Shown piece by piece: positions 50,939 through 61,282 of a stretch of 64,000 nucleotides of DNA. The stretch lies in NCBI GenBank assembly GCA_963763135.1, contig CAVXNJ010000010.1, positions 434,001 to 498,000 of the forward strand, written 5' to 3'. Below the pieces are notes generated by a model. The model was not told where the DNA came from and did not search any database. It saw only the letters and a program-made list of their open reading frames with translations. A program made the translations under genes and the position numbers. The stretch comes from JANMZO01 sp963763135. GTDB taxonomy: Bacteria; Actinomycetota; Acidimicrobiia; Acidimicrobiales; JANYDT01. The first letter of the stretch is position 1. Every line of letters starts with the position of its first letter.

Positions 50939-52297
50939 ATGGATCAGGTTCCAACTCCCCAGCCGGTCACCGACGTCTTCGTCGGCCGCCCGACGCTCGT
51001 TCCGCCGGCGGTGATCGGGTTGGAAATCGTATTGCTCGCGCTTTGGTTCCTGGCAGACCCGTGGTCCGGCCGCACAACGGATTCCGCCCAGTGGTTCGGT
51101 ACATTGTCAGCACTCGCCGGCCTCACCGGCCTCCTGCTGTACACGGTCACGATCGTGCTCTCGGCGCGGTTTAGCGTGATCGAGTCGTACATCGGTGGTC
51201 TCGACAAGGTCTACCGACAGCACCACCTGATTGGTTGCCTGTCGCTCATTTTCCTCGTCGCACACCCGAGCCTGCTCGCTTGGAAGTATGCACGCATATC
51301 ACTGGAGCGCTCCGCTCACCTCTTCGGCCCGTCGACCCGTTGGCCGCTTCTAGCCGGTCAGATCGCCCTCTACGTCATGATCCCGGCGTTGACCGCGACC
51401 ATCTACGTTACGGTCAGGCATCAGACGCTCATCGCCTTGCAACGGCTGCTGGGCCTCATGTTCCTTCCGGCCGCCTACCACGCACTCTTTACGGGCGGAG
51501 ACGCATATCGCTACGCACCTCTTCGGATCTACCTGGCGCTGCTTTGCGCTGCTGCAGTCGCCGCTCTACTGAAACACTCGTTGTTCGGCCGTCGCCTCGA
51601 CGCGCACCAGCCGTTCACCGTCGAGTCGGTGACCCATCGGGGATCCGACTACGCCGAACTCTGGCTGCAGCCGGAGGGCCAGGCCCTGCGTTTCGTTCCC
51701 GGACAGTTCGCGTACCTCCGGTTCCCAAACGCCACGGTGGCCGGTGAATCTCACCCCTTCTCGCTGGCCGGCCCGCCCAACCAGAAGCGCATCCGCTTCG
51801 TGGTCAAGGAACTTGGCGACTGGACCAAGACGATCGAGACCGTGCCTTCGGGAACCGTGGCCGTGGTGGAAGGGCCGTATGGTCGGTTCTCGCACCGGTT
51901 CGTCAAGGGCCGCTCCCAACTATGGATCGCCGGTGGTATCGGGATAACACCGTTTCTTTCCATGGCTGCCTCGCTGGCTCCGAAGGGCTGTCCGTATGAC
52001 GTCGACCTCGTGTGGTGCTATCCGACACCCGACGCCGCGCCGTTCCTCGATGAACTGTACGAGCTCAGCGCGACCCGGCCCCACCTCCGAGTGCACGCCC
52101 GATGCGATCTTGAGCACCCGCTACCGACCGCGCAGACGCTTGCTGACTTGTGCGCCGAGTCCCCCGGGACTCCGCTCGCATCACGGGAAGTACTGATGTG
52201 TGGACCGGAGGCCATGCGCAGCGCCTTGAGATCGCAGCTGATCGGGATCGGCGTTGAATCGGGTCGCATACATTCCGAGGAGTTCGGTTACGCATGA
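50939..52297 (+). CDS. Ferric reductase-like transmembrane flavoprotein (FNR superfamily)
   Basis: 452 residues from ATG 50939 (GTG 50936 is an alternative). The N-terminal half has six or seven membrane helices with haem-ligand histidines in HHLIGCLSLIFLVAHPSLLA and AAYHALFTGGDAYRY. The C-terminal half is a ferredoxin-NADP reductase unit: FVPGQFAYLRFPNATVAGES, the FAD motif HPFSLAGPPNQK, NAD loop GGIGITPFLSMAASL and the end VLMCGPEAMRSALRSQL. It would move electrons from NAD(P)H through FAD and haem across the membrane. Its stop overlaps the next start (ATGA), linking it to a b5-domain protein. Confidence 0.9.
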   Translation: MDQVPTPQPVTDVFVGRPTLVPPAVIGLEIVLLALWFLADPWSGRTTDSAQWFGTLSALAGLTGLLLYTVTIVLSARFSVIESYIGGLDKVYRQHHLIGCLSLIFLVAHPSLLAWKYARISLERSAHLFGPSTRWPLLAGQIALYVMIPALTATIYVTVRHQTLIALQRLLGLMFLPAAYHALFTGGDAYRYAPLRIYLALLCAAAVAALLKHSLFGRRLDAHQPFTVESVTHRGSDYAELWLQPEGQALRFVPGQFAYLRFPNATVAGESHPFSLAGPPNQKRIRFVVKELGDWTKTIETVPSGTVAVVEGPYGRFSHRFVKGRSQLWIAGGIGITPFLSMAASLAPKGCPYDVDLVWCYPTPDAAPFLDELYELSATRPHLRVHARCDLEHPLPTAQTLADLCAESPGTPLASREVLMCGPEAMRSALRSQLIGIGVESGRIHSEEFGYA

Positions 52298-53520
52298 AGT
52301 TTCTCGTCGCCCTCGCCCTCACCTTCTTCCTGTCGACCTTCGGGTTCGTCACCGTGCACAACGTCGTTCACCATGAAGATGAGCCGGTCGCCACACTGCC
52401 CGGCCTCCCCCCGATCAACACGCAACCGACTCAGGTCGCGGCGCCGTCGTCCACCATCACTGTGCCGCCCACCATCACTGTGCCGCCCACCGTTACGTCG
52501 CCCACACCGGTCACGAGCGGGTCCGTCCCGAGTACAGCTACCACCACCACCGTGGCTGCCACTTCCCTCGGAGCAACCAGTGCGCCAGCAACGACAGGTG
52601 CACCAGCGACGACAGGTGCACCAGCGACGACGGTGGCGGCCGAACTTCCGCACACCGCTCGACTGGAGCTGACGCAGGGAACCACATCAAATTCGAATGT
52701 CGCCGACGGTCGGGCGACATCCGGGAAGTTGGTTGTGACGAACGGCGACGGTTCGGCGCAGACTGTCGCCGACAAGCGTCAAATTCTCGTAAGCGCGCAT
52801 AGCAATGGCTCGGATGGGCGGGCCATCTGGTTTGCGTTGCTCGGCTCCAAAATCACCCTGACCAAGGGTTCACAGCCCACGGCCAAGGTGGCTGTCCGCA
52901 TCGATGGCGTGGCCTGGAACGGCACTCTCGTAAGCGATGGAGGAACCGCTGCGGCCGAGGTCCGTCTCCAGATCCAGGACGCCAAGGGCGTCGAACTCGC
53001 CAATGTGTTGCTCGATCAGGCGACCCAGTCCAGCACCGGTACACGCTCGTTTGCTTCCAACGGTAAGTCGGCTTCAGCCGAGGTCTCTGTCACCGTGTCC
53101 GACAAGCCGGTTGAACTGCAGGCGTTTCTCTACGTGAAGGCCGACGCACAGGGCGGCTCGGGGAAGACATCCGTTGATCTGCGTACTGGAGTGTCGTTTG
53201 CGTCTATCGCCGTCGCGGTCGGGGCCGCTCCGCCGCCCACCACCGCGGCTCCGGTACCACGCGCGGCTGGATCGGGCATCACCGCCCAGCAACTGGCCCA
53301 GCACTCCACCGAACAGGACTGTTGGCTGCTCATCCAGGGTCGGGTCTACGACATGACGCCGTTCCTTCGACGCCACCCGGGATCGCAACTGCCGGTGCTG
53401 AAAGTTTGCGGCAAGGAAGCCACCGAAGCCTTCCTGACCCAGGGCGGGCGAGGCAGTCGACATTCCTACGACGCCATAAATAAAATGGCGACGCTCTACA
53501 TCGGCGACTACATCGGCTGA
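52294..53520 (+). CDS. Exported protein with C-terminal cytochrome b5-like domain
   Basis: 408 residues. The N-terminus is a signal or anchor helix (MKFLVALALTFFLSTFGFVT). A Thr/Pro/Ala-rich stalk with short tandem repeats follows to about 125 (TITVPPTITVPPTV; PATTGAPATTGAPATT). Residues ~130-310 are an unassigned beta-rich domain. Residues ~330-408 form the b5 domain: CWLLIQGRVYDMTPFLRRHP, then GS instead of GG, CGKEATEAF and a second His in RHSYDAINKM, so both haem ligands seem present. The ATGA overlap with the membrane flavoprotein suggests it accepts electrons on the outside (inference). Confidence 0.85.
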   Translation: MKFLVALALTFFLSTFGFVTVHNVVHHEDEPVATLPGLPPINTQPTQVAAPSSTITVPPTITVPPTVTSPTPVTSGSVPSTATTTTVAATSLGATSAPATTGAPATTGAPATTVAAELPHTARLELTQGTTSNSNVADGRATSGKLVVTNGDGSAQTVADKRQILVSAHSNGSDGRAIWFALLGSKITLTKGSQPTAKVAVRIDGVAWNGTLVSDGGTAAAEVRLQIQDAKGVELANVLLDQATQSSTGTRSFASNGKSASAEVSVTVSDKPVELQAFLYVKADAQGGSGKTSVDLRTGVSFASIAVAVGAAPPPTTAAPVPRAAGSGITAQQLAQHSTEQDCWLLIQGRVYDMTPFLRRHPGSQLPVLKVCGKEATEAFLTQGGRGSRHSYDAINKMATLYIGDYIG

Positions 53521-53560
53521 CGACAGAACTTTTCGACCCAACGGTCGCGCTCCGCTCCTG

Positions 53561-55123
53561 CTACTCCCATTCGATGGTGCCGGGTGGCTTCGACGTGATG
53601 TCGAGGGCGACTCGGTTGACGCCCTTCACTTCGTTGATGATGCGCGTGGAGATTCGCTCGAGCACGTCGTAGGGAAGACGAGCCCAGTCGGCCGTCATTG
53701 CGTCTTCGCTGGTAACCGCTCGGATGATGATCGGATACGCGTAGGTGCGTTCGTCGCCCATCACGCCGACGCTCCGCACGACCGGCAGCACGGCGAAGGC
53801 CTGCCACAGTTCTCGTTCCAAGCCGGCGGCGGCGATTTCCTCCCGCACCACCTGGTCGGCAGCTCGGACGATCTCGACGCGCTCCGGCGTGATCGGTCCG
53901 ACGATGCGCACACCGAGTCCGGGGCCCGGAAACGGCTGGCGCCACACAATCTCGTCGGGCAGACCGAGTGCTGAGCCGACCGCTCGCACCTCGTCTTTGA
54001 AGAGATCGCGCAACGGCTCGCACAACTCGAAGTCCATGTCGTCGGGGAGGCCGCCGACGTTGTGATGGCTCTTGATCGTGCTCGCGTGACCACCGCCGGA
54101 TTCGATGACATCGGGATACAACGTGCCCTGCACGAGGAACTTGGCGCCGTCGGCGGAGAGTTTGCGGGCTTCCTCTTCGAAGATGCGGATGAACGTCTCG
54201 CCGATGATCTTGCGCTTGCGCTCGGGATCGGCAATATCGTTAAGTGCACCTAGGAATCGGTCAGCGGCCTGCACGTGGATCAGCGGTACACCGAAGTTGC
54301 GAACGAAGGTCTCCTCGATCTGCACACTTTCGTTTGCGCGCATAAGACCGGTGTCGACGTACACACAGGTCAACTGGTCGCCAACGGCTTTGTAGACCAT
54401 GGCAGCCGCCACGGCGGAGTCGACACCACCACTAAGTGCACACATCACTTTTTCTGAGCCGACCTGGGCCCGAATCAGCGCGACCTGGTCATCGATGATC
54501 GACGAGTTCGTCCAGTCGCCCTTGCAGCCGGCAACGTCGAACAGGAACGCCTTGAGCACCGCCTGGCCATGTTCAGTGTGCATCACCTCGGGATGAAACT
54601 GCACGGCGTGGATCCGACGCGCGTCGTTGTGCATCGCAGCGTTGGTGATCTCCTCGGTCTTAGCCGTTCCGACGAATCCTTCCGGGAGGCCGGTCACCGA
54701 ATCGAAATGGCTCATCCAGACGTTGAACTGGCCGGGCAACGACCGCAACGTCTGCTGCGTGTCACCCGTGAGCTGCAGCGCGGTTCGACCGTATTCGCCC
54801 CGGCCGGTGTTGGCGACCGTGCCGCCAAGTTGCTGGGCGATCAACTGCATCCCGTAACAGATGCCGAAGATCGGCACACCGAGGTCATAGACGCCGGCGT
54901 CGATGCTCGGCGCGCCGGCCACATGAACACTTGCCGGGCCACCCGAGAAGATGATCGCCTTCGGTGCCCGACGGCGGAGCTCGTCGGCACTGATCGACGC
55001 CGGCACGATCTCGGAGTGCACCTTGGCCTCCCGCACCCGGCGAGCGATCAGCTGCGCGTACTGCGCTCCAAAATCGACGACCAGAACCGTCTCGTGGGCT
55101 GATCCGGTAGACGCTGAAACCAT
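53561..55123 (-). CDS. guaA: GMP synthase (glutamine-hydrolysing)
   Basis: 520 residues, full length. It converts XMP to GMP using ATP and glutamine. The class I amidotransferase part has the nucleophile Cys in FGICYGMQLIAQ and the His-Glu pair in HAVQFHPEVMHTE. The ATP pyrophosphatase P-loop is ALSGGVDSAVAAA. The dimerisation domain includes RQPFPGPGLGVRIVG, and the end PPGTIEWE is characteristic. Convergent with the b5 gene 40 bases away. Three near-matches to the TAWGYRYRCWTA motif lie inside it. Confidence 0.97.
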   Translation of the reverse strand: MVSASTGSAHETVLVVDFGAQYAQLIARRVREAKVHSEIVPASISADELRRRAPKAIIFSGGPASVHVAGAPSIDAGVYDLGVPIFGICYGMQLIAQQLGGTVANTGRGEYGRTALQLTGDTQQTLRSLPGQFNVWMSHFDSVTGLPEGFVGTAKTEEITNAAMHNDARRIHAVQFHPEVMHTEHGQAVLKAFLFDVAGCKGDWTNSSIIDDQVALIRAQVGSEKVMCALSGGVDSAVAAAMVYKAVGDQLTCVYVDTGLMRANESVQIEETFVRNFGVPLIHVQAADRFLGALNDIADPERKRKIIGETFIRIFEEEARKLSADGAKFLVQGTLYPDVIESGGGHASTIKSHHNVGGLPDDMDFELCEPLRDLFKDEVRAVGSALGLPDEIVWRQPFPGPGLGVRIVGPITPERVEIVRAADQVVREEIAAAGLERELWQAFAVLPVVRSVGVMGDERTYAYPIIIRAVTSEDAMTADWARLPYDVLERISTRIINEVKGVNRVALDITSKPPGTIEWE

Positions 55124-55212
55124 AGGTTGATCAGGTTAGTCCGGTGAGTGCCGGCTGAGATCGTCGACCGGGTCGGGCCGCCGTGAACGGCCATGCACCG
55201 GTATCACCAGCC

Positions 55213-55917
55213 TCAATCGAGGAGCGTGAGGTCCAAGAGGCGGCGAAGCATCCGACCCGTCGCGCCCCAGATCGTGTCGTCTTCCACCTCGAAGAACCAG
55301 ACCGGAAACGTTCCGTCTGGGAAATCCCAGATCTCCTCGCGGTAGCACTCGGGATCGATGAGTTCCTGGAGAGAGACGTCGAAGATGCGATCGACCTCAC
55401 GGGCGCTCGGATGCAGGAGGGCTCGCAGCGCGCTCATCTCGTCGATGACACCGACGAACGGCGTAATCCGGGAACTGCTGACCATGGTGGTGAGCGGCTC
55501 CAGTGTTCCGACGATGCGCACCGCATTCCGAGGAAGTGAAACCTCCTCCTCGGCCTCGCGGAGCGCAGCGTCGACCGGTGTTTCACCTTCGTCGAGGCGT
55601 CCGCCGGGGAACGCCACCTCACCGCTATGGCTGTTCATGCGTCCGGACCGACGCGTCAACAACACGCGGACGTCACCCGCCTCGCCGAGAAACAACGGCA
55701 CCAGAACGGCCGCGTCTTTCGTCGCCGCCACGAACGGAGGACGCATGGGCGTCGTGGGCATGTCCTCCGGATGCAGACGACCCGCGTGCTGGGTCAGAAC
55801 ATCGGTGACGCGCTCTATCGAGAACCGATGAGGGTCAACCACCCCGTGCCACGGGTTCGGCGCGCCGTGGCGAAAGTTCGTCGGGCGCGGAATGACCTGC
55901 TTTCCACCACGAGCCAC
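55213..55917 (-). CDS. Nudix hydrolase, CoA pyrophosphatase-like
   Basis: 234 residues. The Nudix box is GGRLDEGETPVDAALREAEE, followed by EVSL, preceded by the UPF0035-like pattern LTRRSGRMNSHSGEVAFPGG typical of NudL/CoA diphosphatases. Such enzymes cleave CoA and its thioesters to phosphopantetheine and 3',5'-ADP. The GTG start at 55917 is 4 bases after the stop of the 54-residue ORF upstream, so the pair is probably one operon. TIWGATGRMLRRLLDLTL is the usual C-terminal helix. Confidence 0.9.
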   Translation of the reverse strand: MARGGKQVIPRPTNFRHGAPNPWHGVVDPHRFSIERVTDVLTQHAGRLHPEDMPTTPMRPPFVAATKDAAVLVPLFLGEAGDVRVLLTRRSGRMNSHSGEVAFPGGRLDEGETPVDAALREAEEEVSLPRNAVRIVGTLEPLTTMVSSSRITPFVGVIDEMSALRALLHPSAREVDRIFDVSLQELIDPECYREEIWDFPDGTFPVWFFEVEDDTIWGATGRMLRRLLDLTLLD

Positions 55918-55920
55918 GGG

Positions 55921-56085
55921 TTAGGGCTGGTCCTGTGCTGCTTCGACCGCCACTTCGAGAAGGTCACGAAGGCCGGCCGTCTTCAGATCGGCCATGACGC
56001 GACCGGGGGTCGACTCACCCTTCTCCCACTGCATCCAGATACTCAGGAGCTTCGCGGCGTCGGGACGTGGACGTTCAATCGGCAT
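55921..56085 (-). CDS. Conserved-looking 54-residue protein
   Basis: ATG 56085 to TAA 55921: MPIERPRPDAAKLLSIWMQW, then EKGESTPGRVMADLKTAGLR and DLLEVAVEAAQDQP. It is helical, charged and soluble, with no Cys. The tight spacing to the Nudix gene downstream and a protein-like composition support it as real. I recall short actinobacterial proteins of the form W-M-x-W-E-x-G-E-x-x-P-G-R but cannot name a family. Confidence 0.65.
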   Translation of the reverse strand: MPIERPRPDAAKLLSIWMQWEKGESTPGRVMADLKTAGLRDLLEVAVEAAQDQP

Positions 56086-56211
56086 GCACCGAGACTACCG
56101 TTGCTTCAGCGTGAACGAACGCCCGTTGCACCACGCGCGTACGCTCCCTCACTTCGCACATCAGTTTTTCGCGTCACTTTCACCACCATCCAACCGAATT
56201 CGGAGAACCAC

Positions 56212-57135
56212 GTGGACGGCTCAGGGCCCACCGATCAGCCAGGACAACCCAGCCCCGGATCCAACGCTCCGTCGCGTACGTCGCTTCAGCCGCTCGCCAC
56301 CGAACGGCCCTTGGAGCGCAATGCACAGAAGTTGGCTCGCAGGCGGTTGCGGCACCGTCGGGAGATTCCCATGCTGGTCGTCGCGTTTCTCGTCACGGCC
56401 GGGTCGTTCCTGTACTGGCTCGCTCTCGTCACGGCCAAGAAGGAAGCAACAGGACCGGCCGCACTTGTTCCCCTCCTGATGGTCTTTCCGTTCATTTTCG
56501 CCCTGTTGATTCGGCTGCAGTACTGGCAGACCATCGGCGACGGCGTCGAGATCACCCCCAAACAGTTCGGCGAGATCTACGCCCAGTACGCCGATCTCGG
56601 GCGGGAGATGGGCCTCGAGAAGCTTCCTCGCCTGTACCTCGTGAACGGTAACGGCACACTGAATGCGTTTGCGTCGAAGTGCACGCTGAGGAAGGCGTTC
56701 GTCGTCATCTACAGCGACATCGTCGACCTGCTGTACGAGCATGGCGATATGAACGGCGTTCGATTCGTGCTCGCCCACGAACTCGGCCACGTGAAGATGA
56801 AGCATGTCGCGATTTGGCGCAACGTGCTGAATGTGATCCCGAACTACCTATGGATCGGACGCTCGGTGACCCGGGCGCAGGAGTACACCGCCGATCGTGT
56901 GGCCATGCAATACGCCCCCGAAGGTGCGCCATCGATCATGGCGCTGTTCGCTGGCAAGCGTCTCTACCGGCGCGTGAACCTCGAGGAGTACTTCAACTCG
57001 TTCGACAACCACAGGATCGGGTTCTGGGCGCGGCTTTCGAACATCATCTCAACCCATCCGCAGGGTCACCGGCGGGTGCGGGCGCTGTACGAGATGCACC
57101 AGCACGGACTCGACCATCACGGAAAGATGATGTGA
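56212..57135 (+). CDS. M48-family membrane metallopeptidase
   Basis: 307 residues from GTG 56212, with CGGAGAA upstream. The longer open frame upstream is antisense to the Nudix gene. A Pro/Ser-rich head is followed by two helices (PMLVVAFLVTAGSFLYWLAL, ALVPLLMVFPFIFALLIRLQ). The zinc site HExxH is in RFVLAHELGHVKMKHVAIW, and a downstream Glu in RAQEYTADRVAMQYAP supplies the third ligand. HtpX/Ste24-like proteins degrade misfolded membrane proteins. NGNGTLNAFASKCTLRKAFV is typical of the domain start. Confidence 0.88.
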   Translation: MDGSGPTDQPGQPSPGSNAPSRTSLQPLATERPLERNAQKLARRRLRHRREIPMLVVAFLVTAGSFLYWLALVTAKKEATGPAALVPLLMVFPFIFALLIRLQYWQTIGDGVEITPKQFGEIYAQYADLGREMGLEKLPRLYLVNGNGTLNAFASKCTLRKAFVVIYSDIVDLLYEHGDMNGVRFVLAHELGHVKMKHVAIWRNVLNVIPNYLWIGRSVTRAQEYTADRVAMQYAPEGAPSIMALFAGKRLYRRVNLEEYFNSFDNHRIGFWARLSNIISTHPQGHRRVRALYEMHQHGLDHHGKMM

Positions 57136-57165
57136 GTCGCCGGTAGGTCCCAGGAAGTAGAGAGG

Positions 57166-57588
57166 TCAGGGAAAGTAGATCTGGCGGATCTCCAGGATCT
57201 GCTTCTTTCCTTCGTCGACCGTCAGTTGGAACGGTGTGGTCTTGTCGAAGTACCAGCCAAGGTCCTGACCTTTACGACCGTCGATCAGCTCGATCATCGT
57301 GGCTCGGAAGAACTGGGTGGAGTTCTTCAACAGGTAGATCTTCGTCTTCGACGTCGTCGTGAATGTGCGAATGAGCGGGTTGTTGTTGACGATCTCGAAA
57401 CCTCCATCACAGTCGCAGTCTTTGATCTCGACGTAGTCGAGCTTGAGCCGCGCCGTGGTTCCGGTTCGGAGGATTTCGGTGATGATCGCCTGGCGCTTCA
57501 CAGTTGCTGCGGCTACTGGCCGGGCGTCGAGAAGCTGGCCCGCAGCCACAAGAGCAAGAAGCAGGGCAAGAACGCGTATCCGTCGCAT
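57166..57588 (-). CDS. Secreted hypothetical protein
   Basis: 140 residues from ATG 57588 (MRRIRVLALLLALVAAGQLL), a signal peptide ending near PVAAATV. The mature ~110 residues are beta-rich: IITEILRTGTTARLKLDYVE, KDCDCDGGFEIVNNNPLIRT and TKIYLLKNSTQFFRATMIEL. The Cys pair CDC may bind or bridge. The family is not recognised. The open frame upstream crosses the palindromic repeat and is discarded. Confidence 0.65.
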   Translation of the reverse strand: MRRIRVLALLLALVAAGQLLDARPVAAATVKRQAIITEILRTGTTARLKLDYVEIKDCDCDGGFEIVNNNPLIRTFTTTSKTKIYLLKNSTQFFRATMIELIDGRKGQDLGWYFDKTTPFQLTVDEGKKQILEIRQIYFP

Positions 57589-57624
57589 GGCGGACGATGC
57601 TACCGGCGGCCGGTGTATCCGCGA

Positions 57625-57668
57625 CGTTTGGATGAATTTGGTCGCGTAGCGGGCACAAACATCCAAAC
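57625..57668. repeat. Palindromic dispersed repeat, intact copy
   Basis: CGTTTGGATGAATTTGGTCG starts the unit and GGGCACAAACATCCAAAC ends it. It shows the unbroken form of the target that IS30 copy B interrupts 70 bases away: TTTGGTC then GCGTAGCGGGCAC. Confidence 0.75.
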
Positions 57669-57715
57669 CTCGCGACCCTCCGCAAATTCAGGCACACGTT
57701 TGGATGAATGTGGTC

Positions 57716-58952
57716 GGCGGATTCGAGCGGTCGATGCAAAAGCGTGGTGGTGTGGGTGGTTGGGTTTCTTTTTGGAGGCTTGTCGTGGCTAAGCGTGCGT
57801 GGCGTCGGTTGACGATTGAGGATCGGAAGTTGATCTACTCGTTAGCGGCGTCGGGCTTGAGTTATGCAGCGATCGGGAAGCAGGTTGGTCGATCGCTGGG
57901 GTCGGTGTCGTACGTGTTAGCCCCGCTTGGTGGGGTGTTGAAACGTGTTGCGGCACCAGATCCTGTCGGTCACCGGCTATCGCTGACCCAGCGAACCGAG
58001 ATTTACGCAGGGCTTGTTCAAGGTCATTCGTTCACCGAGATCGCAGCAAAGATTGGGTTCTCGGTCTCGACCGTGTCACGAGAAGTTGGCGGTAAAACGG
58101 GCCGGGACTCCTATCAGCCTGTGACCGCCCATACGTGTGCCCGTGACGCTGCTCGCCGGCCTAAGGCCACGAAACTCGCATCGAATCAGACCTTATGTGA
58201 TCGGGTGATTGGTGGTCTTGAAGCATTGCTGTCACCGGAACAGGTCTCGGCCCGGCTTCGTATCGATTGCCCCGACGATGAGACTATGCGGGTGTCTCAC
58301 GAAACGATCTACCAGTCGATCTACGTGCAAGGACGCGGTGAACTCCGCCGTGAACTTGCTCGTTGTTTACGCACCGGCCGAGCGAAACGACAACCCCGTC
58401 ACCGCATGGAACGAGGCCGGATCCCGGACATGGTGTCGATATCGCTACGCCCAGCCGAAGTCGCCGACCGTGCCATACCGGGCCACTGGGAAGGTGATCT
58501 GATCATCGGTGCCGGCGGGAAATCAGCGATGGGAACCCTGGTCGAGCGGACCACGCGATACGTGATCTTGCTCCATCTTCCCGGCCGACACGGTGCCCTC
58601 GAGGTTCGCGAAGCGATGATCGCAGGATTGCGTCAACTTCCCGCCCAGCTGACGAAAACAGTGACCTGGGACCAAGGAACCGAGATGAGTCAACACACCC
58701 AGTTCACTGTCGATACCAACATCGACGTGTACTTCTGTGACCCGCACTCGCCCTGGCAACGAGGCACGAACGAGAACACCAACGGTCTTCTACGCCAATA
58801 CTTCCCCAAAGGCACCGACCTCTCGATCCACACCCAAGCCGATCTTCAAGCAGCAGCCGACAGCCTCAACAACCGACCACGAAAAACCCTAGGCTGGAAA
58901 ACCCCAAACGAAGCACTCACCCAAATACTTGCAACCACCACCTGAACCCGCC
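57716..58952 (+). mobile_element. IS30-family insertion sequence, copy B (1237 bp)
   Basis: Same length and sequence as copy A (23950-25186) in the opposite orientation. GTC at 57713-57715 and 58953-58955 is a clean 3-bp target duplication, usual for this family. The target is the centre of a CGTTTGGATG palindromic repeat, with halves at 57697-57715 and 58953-58980. Confidence 0.92.
57785..58945 (+). CDS. IS30-family transposase (copy B)
   Basis: 386 residues, identical to copy A. The GTG at 57785 has GGAGG six bases upstream; the in-frame ATG at 57704 lies outside the element in the target repeat. DDE residues are as in copy A (D in GHWEGDLI, D in TWDQGTEM, E in GTNENTNG). Identity of the two copies indicates recent transposition or gene conversion. 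Confidence 0.95.
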   Translation: MAKRAWRRLTIEDRKLIYSLAASGLSYAAIGKQVGRSLGSVSYVLAPLGGVLKRVAAPDPVGHRLSLTQRTEIYAGLVQGHSFTEIAAKIGFSVSTVSREVGGKTGRDSYQPVTAHTCARDAARRPKATKLASNQTLCDRVIGGLEALLSPEQVSARLRIDCPDDETMRVSHETIYQSIYVQGRGELRRELARCLRTGRAKRQPRHRMERGRIPDMVSISLRPAEVADRAIPGHWEGDLIIGAGGKSAMGTLVERTTRYVILLHLPGRHGALEVREAMIAGLRQLPAQLTKTVTWDQGTEMSQHTQFTVDTNIDVYFCDPHSPWQRGTNENTNGLLRQYFPKGTDLSIHTQADLQAAADSLNNRPRKTLGWKTPNEALTQILATTT

Positions 58953-59006
58953 GTCGCGTGGCGGGCACAAACATCCAAACCTCGCGAAGTCCGGCACGGG
59001 ACGGGA

Positions 59007-59498
59007 CTAGCGGGAGTAGGACCAGCCGGTTGGGCGGCCGTGTTCGTAGGGCATCACGCCGTGGAACGTGCGCGGGTCGTCGTCGAAGAGGAGGGGGAGG
59101 AAGTACTTGTCGCCCTCCCAGAAGTCGAGGGTGCCGTCGAACAGGCGGGGCAGCGGGTGCCATTGCAGTTCGCCTTCATCGTTGTGCGAGGGTACGGCGC
59201 CGGTGAAGGAATCGATGACGAAGATGAAGCCCAGCCAGTCTTCACCGTTGCGGCCGAAGCCGGGCCACGACACCGTGCCCCGCAAACGCATGGCCGTGAC
59301 CTCTATCGAGGCTTCCTCGAGCAGCTCCCGCACCATGCCGGTGGCCACGTCTTCGTTGCGTTCGAGCTTGCCGCCGAGCCCGTTCCACTTGCCGAAGGAC
59401 TCGTCGTCGGGTCGGGCGTTGCGGTGCACGAGCAGTACGTTCGCCCCATCCGGTGACAACACATAACCCAGCGTCCCGATTATCGGCATGTACGGCAT
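59007..59498 (-). CDS. Nudix hydrolase, MutT/8-oxo-dGTPase-like
   Basis: 163 residues. The Nudix box GGKLERNEDVATGMVRELLE, then EASIEV, has the G-x5-E-x7-R-E-x2-E-E pattern. VLLVHRNARPDDESFGKWNG before it and ELQWHPLPRLFDGTLDFWEG after it fit the MTH1/MutT-like 8-oxo-dGTP branch. It would remove oxidised nucleotides. It lies between IS30 copy B and groEL and is transcribed away from the latter's terminator. Confidence 0.87.
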   Translation of the reverse strand: MPYMPIIGTLGYVLSPDGANVLLVHRNARPDDESFGKWNGLGGKLERNEDVATGMVRELLEEASIEVTAMRLRGTVSWPGFGRNGEDWLGFIFVIDSFTGAVPSHNDEGELQWHPLPRLFDGTLDFWEGDKYFLPLLFDDDPRTFHGVMPYEHGRPTGWSYSR

Positions 59499-59545
59499 CG
59501 CATCAGGCTATTCGCCGTGGAGTGCTCTCCGTAAGACGGGAAAGC

Positions 59546-59580
59546 AAACGAGCCGGGCCCTTTCGGGACCCGACTCGTTT
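59546..59580 (-). terminator. groEL terminator hairpin
   Basis: AAACGAG and CTCGTTT close an inner GC stem (CGGG..CCCG, then CCC-TTTC-GGG), with single unpaired bases between. It lies 45 bases beyond the groEL stop on the minus strand, followed by TTTGCTTT in that direction. Confidence 0.75.
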
Positions 59581-59624
59581 AGCGAGCTGCTAAAAGCTGA
59601 GGAACTACTGCCGTTGGGCAGTGG

Positions 59625-61268
<1,644 letters not shown>

Positions 61269-61282
61269 GTGGGTTACTCAGT

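Noticed and set aside
57704..57784. Upstream extension of the IS30 transposase to an ATG
   Set aside because: The ATG lies outside the element in the target repeat; the GTG with GGAGG inside the element is shared by both copies.
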